From Bacteroidota bacterium (GTDB lineage: Bacteria > Bacteroidota > Bacteroidia > NS11-12g > UBA9320), in contig JAHEKB010000044.1 of NCBI GenBank assembly GCA_024638525.1, positions 1-12,652 of the forward strand: a stretch of 12,652 nucleotides of DNA, in the 5' to 3' direction. The notes under the pieces are model-generated. The model had not been told where the DNA came from. It ran no database searches and saw only the letters and a list, made by a program, of their open reading frames with translations. Below are positions 8,101 through 12,652 of the stretch, piece after piece. A program made the position numbers and the translations under genes. Numbering within the stretch: position 1 is the stretch's first letter; every line of letters starts with the position of its first letter.

Positions 8101-11100
8101 GCCTGAGATTTCTACGGAAGAGAAGATCAATGTGCTGCGTTTTGCCGATACCAAAGCTGCTACCATAACCTTCAATGGCGGTTCTCTAGACATTGTTGGA
8201 AGTGGACGTGGAAATTGGAGTAGCAATGTTTCTCATGTGATAAATGTAGGCGATGACACTCTCACTATAGGCACAGACCTTAAGTTAAGCGATGGTGTAA
8301 GTGCACACGACATCGAATTGCAAATCAATACTGGGCAAGTGAATATACTCAATGACCTTGAACACAGTGCAACGGGTTCTATAACTTTTAGCGGAGCTGG
8401 AGATTTGAGGGTAAATGGGGACTATAATTACACTTCTGGCGCATTTACACCTTCTACAGGAACGGTAACTTATAGCGGCTCAATAAATCAGACAGTGGCA
8501 GATTTGGCCTATTACAATTTAGATATTGACAAGAACACTGCTCGGGCAAGACTGGTTTCACCCACAACAGTCTCTAACAACATGAGAACATTAACGGGTG
8601 GAGAATTGGCCATCCTTGATACTTTGGATATCGAAGGAGATTTCAGTATTGGAGCTTCCACAGAGGTTCTGGAGTTTGGAGCCCCTATATATCTAGCGGG
8701 AGACTGGACTACAACGGGTAGCTATTTAGCCACTGCAGGAACTGTTTTCTTTGACGGTACAGCCAATCAGACAGTAAATGCAACCACCTTTAATAATCTA
8801 TGTGTTGACAAAGCATCCAATACGCTCAGTTTAAGTGGAAATATAAGCATGAACAACAATCTTACCTTGAGCAATGGTACGCTGGATGTGGAGACCTTTA
8901 CCGCTAATCGCTCTTCATTTGGAGGAACCTTAAGCATAGACTCTGCTGCTCAATTGAGGGTAGGTGGAGCCAATAATTTCCCAGATAATTATGTTACTGT
9001 AAGCATAGATACTCACAGTACAGTAAATTATGACGGCTCTGTTAGTCAAACTATTTTACCCGTGGACTACGGAAATCTAATACTTGACAATGGAACACCA
9101 AATGAAAAGACCCTAGCCGAAGGGATAAACATTCTAGGTGATTTTACAATCAATTCATTGGCAGAATTTTCGCCAGATACGGCTACGATTACGCTTTATG
9201 GAGATTTGACCAGTACAGGAACAGTGAATCCGGGAGCGAGTACATTTATCCTAAACGGTGCATCTAAATCAATAACAGGATCCATCAACTTTAATAATCT
9301 TTCTGTGGTATATGGCTCCTATACAGTAGTGAGTGGAACCACGGATATGGACGGTGATCTCTTTGTTGAGACTACCGGTTCATTAAATTTCGGATCCAAT
9401 ACAGCCATCTTAGATGGTGATTTGACCAATAGCGGAATCTTGACCAGCAATGGCACAGCCACTTTTACAGGAACACAAGTGCAGAATATTTCACTTTTGA
9501 ATGCCATTAATAGTTCCTCATCCGGAATCATTAACTTTAATGGAACGGTTTCACCGGTCATCTCGTCAACTTCTTCTCCCAGCTTTGCTACAGTGAACAT
9601 CAATAACACGGCTGGAATTACTCCTTCGGTGCCTTGGACTGTGATTGTAGCACTAAATGTCGACGCAAGTGCCGCATTCAATGCTGGTGCCCTTGACCAT
9701 ACGATCTATGGCAACTTTGATAACGATGGTACAGTGACAAGTTCTGGTAAATTGATATTTCAACCCGGAGCTCCATATAGCGCAAGTGCTACCATTCAGA
9801 TGGATGGCATTTCTTTTAGCAGTACAGGAGAGGTCGTATTTGCTGGTACAGCACCTATTACGCTAAGCAGCAGCAACCCAACATTGGCACATGTGAGCAT
9901 TAGCAATACGCACTCTTCTGGAGTAACTGCTCCAGCTTCATGGACACTTAACGGTAATTTGCAAATCAATTCTTCTGCTACTTTTAACGCAGGGACATCT
10001 ACCACCCACACTATCGTTGGTAATCTAATCAACAACGGCACCTTGAATGGAGGAAGTTCTACTATCATTTTTGATGGAGATACAGTCTCTTTAGATGGTG
10101 CTGGAAGTAACAATTTTGAAGACATAGAGGTGGGAGATACCACATTCCTTACACTGGGTAACGACATACTGGTTTATTCTGATTTTGTGAATGACGGAGA
10201 ATTTGATGCCGATGGTTCAACGGTTGAATTTACCGGAACAGCGGCGGGCAGTATTTCAGGGACAACCGGTTCTGTGACAATTGATAACCTCAAAACGACT
10301 AAGACCTCTGGGGCCGCAACCACACTATCCATACCGGTTACGGTAACAGATGAGCTTATACTAGTATCCGGAATATTCAACACAGATGCTACTAATAAAT
10401 TGATTATTAATAACGATGCGCTATCTGATCCAGGGAATGACACATCTTTTGTGGATGGACCCATGACCAAGATTGGCGACGATGCTTTTGTCTTTCCATT
10501 GGGAGACGGGAGTGTTTGGGCCCGCTTAGGTATTTCTGCCCCATCGGCCACTACCGATGAATTCACCGCTCAATATTTCGATAATTTCTATTCGGACACC
10601 TCAACCATGGCAGGTGTTCCAACACCGGTATTAAACAATGTGAGCAGAGTGGAGTATTGGACATGTGATCGCGATGCGGGTAGCTCTAATGTTGATGTTA
10701 CTTTGCATTGGGAGAATAAAAATAGAAGTGGAATTCAGGGTACCGGGTCAGACTTAGTAGTCGCCAGATGGAATGGATCAGCTTGGGAAAATGCGGGACA
10801 GTCTGCTGTTAGTGGAGCCTTTACTGGCAGTCTAACATCCAGCACTGTATCTTCATTTAGTCCTTTCACCTTTGGTTCTACCTCAAATACCATCAATGCT
10901 TTGCCTGTTGAACTATTGAGCTTTGAAGCTGAATTGAATACCAACAAGGAAGTGGATTTAAGTTGGCAGACAGCCAGTGAGACCAATAACGATTACTTTA
11001 CTATTGAGCGAAGCATCAACGGTTTAGATTTTGAGGAGATTGGAATTGTAGATGGTGCTGGAAACAGTACGAGCCTTTTGGCATATGCTAGTATCGATCC

Positions 11101-11431
11101 TAGACCGATGATTGGATTTAACTATTACAGGCTTAAACAAACCGACTACGATGGTAGCTTCAGTTATTCAGATGTTAGAGTAGTAAATGTAGATGATGTC
11201 TTTGATGGTTTGAGTGTTTACCCTAACCCTTCCAAGGGTGCTTTATGGGTACAATCAAACATGAACAATGCCAGTATAAAACTGTCAGATATCATGGGCG
11301 CTGTGCTTGTAGAAGAACAGATGCACAACGGTATCCACCATATGGATATCAGTGATGTCCCAGCTGGTATGTATATCCTTCAAGTTGAAATTGAAGGGGA
11401 GTACAAGTCGTACCGAATAATAAAACAATAA
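5195..11431 (+). CDS. Giant repetitive adhesin-like T9SS substrate
   Basis: 2078 aa, poor in Lys and Cys and rich in Asn, Ser, Thr and Gly. Signal peptide 1-29 (LIFCIGFALISSAQ). Two half-like sections each open with a W-x-G-x(5)-W-x-x-A-x-N-W module: WIGGTNNKWTTASNW near residue 33 and WTGTVSSDWSNAGNW at 926. Each is followed by degenerate about 45-residue units of the form VxFxGxxxQTVxxxxFxNLxI-xxxxxLxxxxxVxxxLxLxxGxL, about 15 in all, which suggests a long parallel beta structure (inference). Non-repeat modules at about 780-923 and 1750-1900 (FVFPLGDGSVWARLGIS, VEYWTCDRDAG) end each section. An Fn3-like LPVELLSFEAELN... domain starts at 1903 and the T9SS type A sorting domain at about 2004-2078 (VYPNPSKG, DVPAGMYILQVE, final YRIIKQ). 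It is probably exported by T9SS and attached to the surface, where it may serve adhesion; the ligand is unknown. A strong terminator follows 20 nt after the stop. Confidence 0.9.
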   Translation: MNTTINRNFLRRFLCLIFCIGFALISSAQSTSWIGGTNNKWTTASNWTNGVPNSSTNAIIGDASFTGPNQPRANSGTLRCNDLTIGNGAVSCSLTIAKNVVVYGDVIIGSNGTIYHNSNKKITVQGDWTNNGNYSATNNGAKVYFSGSTATLNGTTTFRDLRITATCSLTLAADITVNSDMDVYGVLNPTASYSVSGTADLDVERDGSIMVESALFATNYPISQVDINDRGEVNYSSASITQTVSDAHTYGILRISGGSTKELAADLPDMHNGGAPRGRVVIDAGVFDLKSFTCNRQLNGGDFVIAADAELWIGGTNGFPNNFATVSLASSSTVKYYGGNQTVRDLDYGHLILTGTSGVVVKTMPSTTLDILGDFSIEEGLATSVSATAGNSVNVEQNVTIESNCTFDGASYTHQFNADFDNEGTLTGSTSTIQFTGVGALIAGAGNFNFNNIEFTQSGIRGDAGTVFIVSGDATTTGAGEFTHGSGSTFEMDGSSTSISGSNFGFFDLDISGTVTTAENINIGGDLLVDGTFTATNGIVIMTGASSAIGGTGSLTFFGLESRGNTTTDMDFNVDEDFSVEITASFIASAGDITFDGTSDFTGTATFYDISISGGSSLQMGSNSRMNIENSLNNTGTFNTNALIANTVAYVKNGAQTVAAETYYNLILATGGTKTLAGATTVNNDITINSGVTLDGSSYVLSIYRHWNNNGIYTASTSDVQFRGSNAAIITGATTFNTFTVNKTASDVQVLLDNDVSATAIVMTQGFVDTDINKITTTSTRTGNGIILGTIVHSHTIANATTYYFEGPNNGLTFYNPGSLSLVSVKVTPGEVPNVDPLEESVTREYDISIPSGTYDSVTLRLHYEDNELNAFVEPFLAIYRHNSGTTWDSLGVDSRDVAANYVELGGITNIDDQFMMAGLRNEVRWTGTVSSDWSNAGNWTTVSGQSLSNRVPDSLDVARIGDTLFVNQPEISTEEKINVLRFADTKAATITFNGGSLDIVGSGRGNWSSNVSHVINVGDDTLTIGTDLKLSDGVSAHDIELQINTGQVNILNDLEHSATGSITFSGAGDLRVNGDYNYTSGAFTPSTGTVTYSGSINQTVADLAYYNLDIDKNTARARLVSPTTVSNNMRTLTGGELAILDTLDIEGDFSIGASTEVLEFGAPIYLAGDWTTTGSYLATAGTVFFDGTANQTVNATTFNNLCVDKASNTLSLSGNISMNNNLTLSNGTLDVETFTANRSSFGGTLSIDSAAQLRVGGANNFPDNYVTVSIDTHSTVNYDGSVSQTILPVDYGNLILDNGTPNEKTLAEGINILGDFTINSLAEFSPDTATITLYGDLTSTGTVNPGASTFILNGASKSITGSINFNNLSVVYGSYTVVSGTTDMDGDLFVETTGSLNFGSNTAILDGDLTNSGILTSNGTATFTGTQVQNISLLNAINSSSSGIINFNGTVSPVISSTSSPSFATVNINNTAGITPSVPWTVIVALNVDASAAFNAGALDHTIYGNFDNDGTVTSSGKLIFQPGAPYSASATIQMDGISFSSTGEVVFAGTAPITLSSSNPTLAHVSISNTHSSGVTAPASWTLNGNLQINSSATFNAGTSTTHTIVGNLINNGTLNGGSSTIIFDGDTVSLDGAGSNNFEDIEVGDTTFLTLGNDILVYSDFVNDGEFDADGSTVEFTGTAAGSISGTTGSVTIDNLKTTKTSGAATTLSIPVTVTDELILVSGIFNTDATNKLIINNDALSDPGNDTSFVDGPMTKIGDDAFVFPLGDGSVWARLGISAPSATTDEFTAQYFDNFYSDTSTMAGVPTPVLNNVSRVEYWTCDRDAGSSNVDVTLHWENKNRSGIQGTGSDLVVARWNGSAWENAGQSAVSGAFTGSLTSSTVSSFSPFTFGSTSNTINALPVELLSFEAELNTNKEVDLSWQTASETNNDYFTIERSINGLDFEEIGIVDGAGNSTSLLAYASIDPRPMIGFNYYRLKQTDYDGSFSYSDVRVVNVDDVFDGLSVYPNPSKGALWVQSNMNNASIKLSDIMGAVLVEEQMHNGIHHMDISDVPAGMYILQVEIEGEYKSYRIIKQ
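6050..6258 (+). repeat. Internal module of the giant protein, copy 1
   Basis: Residues from 286 on: VFDLKSFTCNR, then GGDFVIAADAELWIGG, NGFPNNFATVSL, STVKYYGG, QTV, and DYGHLIL. It aligns over about 70 residues with 8879-9091 in the second section, supporting an old partial duplication of the gene. Confidence 0.75.
8879..9091 (+). repeat. Internal module of the giant protein, copy 2
   Basis: Residues from 1229 on: TLDVETFTANR, then GGTLSIDSAAQLRVGG, NNFPDNYVTVSI, STVNYDGS, QTI, and DYGNLIL. It is the counterpart of 6050-6258. The F-P-[ND]-N-[FY]-x-T-V-S block is the most conserved part. Confidence 0.75.
9491..9793 (+). repeat. 101-codon tandem repeat, unit 1
   Basis: Residues 1433-1533 of the giant protein: SSSSGIINFNGT, SPSFATVNINNT, PWTVIVALNVDASAAFNAG, HTIYGNFDNDGTV. 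It is directly followed by a matching unit of about the same length. Confidence 0.75.
9794..10096 (+). repeat. 101-codon tandem repeat, unit 2
   Basis: Residues 1534-1634 of the giant protein: SFSSTGEVVFAGT, NPTLAHVSISNT, SWTLNGNLQINSSATFNAG, HTIVGNLINNGTL. It aligns with 9491-9793 nearly without gaps; the unit is a double-length version of the basic beta-strand repeat. Confidence 0.75.
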
Positions 11432-11450
11432 TTAACCAAAAACTAAAACG

Positions 11451-11479
11451 AGCCGCTTCAGCAATGAAGCGGCTTTTTT
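11451..11479 (+). terminator. Rho-independent terminator with GCAA tetraloop
   Basis: A perfect 10-bp stem, AGCCGCTTCA (11451-11460) with TGAAGCGGCT (11465-11474), closes a GCAA loop of the stable GNRA class and is followed by a run of six T (11474-11479). It lies 20 nt past the stop of the giant gene and should end that transcript before the transporter gene. Confidence 0.93.
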
Positions 11480-11506
11480 GATATATTGAACCACAAAAAC
11501 GTACCC

Positions 11507-12364
11507 ATGGACAACATATCCACCATCATATTAGCTGTTTCCCTAATCATCATCATGCTGGGAATGGGGCTTTCTTTGGTCACAGATGATTTCAGGAGAA
11601 TACTCGTTCATCCCAAAGCTATTCTCATAGGATTGATCAACCAACTCCTGCTTTTGCCTTTGATTGGCTTTGGCTTAGCAACAATGCTCAATTTGCCAAA
11701 TGAAATAGCCATTGGCATTATGATTTTGGCTGCATGTCCCGGTGGACCAACTTCCAATTTAATTGCACATTTGGCAAAGGGAGATTTGGCTTTGTCAGTG
11801 AGTTTGACTGCCGTAAGCAGTTTAATCACCATTGTCACTATACCCTTTGTAATCAATTTCGCACTAGCCCATTTCACTGGAGAGGGACAATTGGTTCAAC
11901 TGAATGTATTGGAGACCATAGTTCAAATTCTAGTTATAGTGGTGATTCCGGTGTTCATTGGTATGCTAATCAGACGCTATAAAACAGACTTTGCTATGCG
12001 AATGGCCAAACCTGTCCGCATTGCTTCGGGAATAGTACTCGCTTTGGTGATTGTAGGAATAGTTATTAAAGAGAAAGAAAATTTCATTTCATACTTTGAA
12101 CAAGCCGGCATTGCCGCATTCTTGCTTAATGCGTTCAGCATGGCATTGGGTTATTTCACTGCAAAATGGGCATCTTTACCCATTAAGCAAGCTAGATCTA
12201 TATCTATTGAGTCGGGCATACAGAATGGCACGCTAGCCATAACCATCGCAGTGGTTTTACTCGAGAGTACGGCATTTGCCATTGCCCCTGCGGTCTACAG
12301 TTTAATTATGTTTTTTACAGGTGGATTGGTGATTTGGTTAGGGAACCGCAGAACAGCTGTTTAA
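11507..12364 (+). CDS. Bile acid:sodium symporter (BASS) family transporter
   Basis: 285 aa, very hydrophobic, with about nine to ten membrane helices, the normal size for the family. These inner-membrane carriers couple uptake of organic anions to sodium. By alignment to the bacterial homologue ASBT_NM, the sodium ligands are present: S83-N84 inside CPGGPTSN, S97 and T101 in the next helix, and E235 and Q239 in the ESGIQN motif of the crossover helix; Q47 may match Q77. The substrate cannot be deduced; in bacteria, members carry bile acids, pantoate and other organic acids. The frame extends to a TTG at 11486, but that adds a polar stretch directly after the terminator, so I prefer the ATG at 11507. 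It begins 27 nt after the upstream terminator and its stop overlaps that of the convergent DUF2490 gene. Confidence 0.92.
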   Translation: MDNISTIILAVSLIIIMLGMGLSLVTDDFRRILVHPKAILIGLINQLLLLPLIGFGLATMLNLPNEIAIGIMILAACPGGPTSNLIAHLAKGDLALSVSLTAVSSLITIVTIPFVINFALAHFTGEGQLVQLNVLETIVQILVIVVIPVFIGMLIRRYKTDFAMRMAKPVRIASGIVLALVIVGIVIKEKENFISYFEQAGIAAFLLNAFSMALGYFTAKWASLPIKQARSISIESGIQNGTLAITIAVVLLESTAFAIAPAVYSLIMFFTGGLVIWLGNRRTAV

Positions 12365-12652
12365 TTTAATCTGTGATGAAGACTAAAACGAACTATGTCT
12401 CGGCTTACATAATTTACACCGGTATTTAATTGTTGATACCATTTAAAGTAGCACAAATCATAAGCCCAATTGGGATTGACCTTGTGCTGTAGTACCACTC
12501 CTAATCTGTTCTGGTCAAAGCTATTATACACCACATTTTTGGCAATATTAAACATGACCTCATCGAACACCTTTACATTCCACTTTTTACTGAGTTCATA
12601 GGTCAATTGTGCTTGATATCTCACTCTGAAGTTGCCATAGGGGAACTGATTC
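12361..12652 (-). CDS. DUF2490 family outer-membrane protein, 5' end beyond the window
   Basis: The C-terminal 97 residues are visible on the minus strand, and the frame stays open to the window edge (NQFPYGNFRVRYQ...), so the GTG at 12624 is an internal codon and not the start. The alternating pattern of aromatic and hydrophobic residues (RVRYQAQLTYELS, WNVKVFDEVMFNI, QNRLGVVLQHKV, WAYDLCYFKWYQQL, DIVRFSLHHRLN) is that of amphipathic strands of a beta-barrel, and the FDQNRLG motif with a final basic strand matches DUF2490, a Bacteroidota and proteobacterial outer-membrane family of unknown function. The stop codon overlaps that of the convergent transporter gene. Confidence 0.8.
   Translation of the reverse strand, partial: NQFPYGNFRVRYQAQLTYELSKKWNVKVFDEVMFNIAKNVVYNSFDQNRLGVVLQHKVNPNWAYDLCYFKWYQQLNTGVNYVSRDIVRFSLHHRLN

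Noticed and set aside
12622..12624. GTG as the start of the DUF2490 gene
   Set aside because: The frame continues upstream to the window edge with family-like residues, so the codon is internal.

Overview
The window reads as chromosomal DNA of a member of the Bacteroidota, most likely a marine or environmental flavobacterium-like bacterium (inference). Supporting signs are two proteins with type IX secretion system (T9SS) type A C-terminal sorting domains, a secreted 'FNYQAVVR' protein ending in a Peptidase_S74 domain, a DUF2490 protein, almost no Shine-Dalgarno sequences before the starts, and promoter-like elements of the Bacteroidota type (TTG, about 20 nt, then TAnnTTTG). No tRNA, rRNA, CRISPR array, transposase or phage structural gene is visible.

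Left part (1-1361): a small membrane kinase of the diacylglycerol/undecaprenol kinase family and a TPR protein lie on the minus strand with an ATGA overlap, the TPR gene running off the window. Diverging from them is a lipoprotein-type staphylococcal-nuclease-like enzyme.

Centre (1497-11431), about three quarters of the window: a block of three secreted proteins on the plus strand. The first (970 aa) resembles a phage tail fibre: signal peptide, a conserved Bacteroidota N-terminal domain, five NELQ-type repeats, a long Gly/Ser/Tyr-rich region and a self-cleaving S74 chaperone domain, but no T9SS signal. One base later starts a 166-aa protein with a T9SS sorting domain. After a 283-bp AT-rich gap with promoter-like elements comes a 2078-aa repetitive adhesin-like T9SS substrate made of about 15 degenerate beta-strand units, with an internal partial duplication and a tandem 101-residue repeat. 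It ends at a strong terminator with a GCAA tetraloop.

Right part (11507-12652): a bile acid:sodium symporter family transporter with an intact set of sodium-site residues, facing the 3' end of a DUF2490 outer-membrane protein gene. The two stop codons overlap in a shared TTAA.

The centre probably builds part of the cell surface. The outer genes concern lipid phosphorylation, nucleic acid degradation and solute uptake, with no evident functional link to it. I found no clear new defence or mobile system. The most interesting item is the fibre-like S74 protein tightly coupled to a small T9SS protein beside a giant repeat protein.
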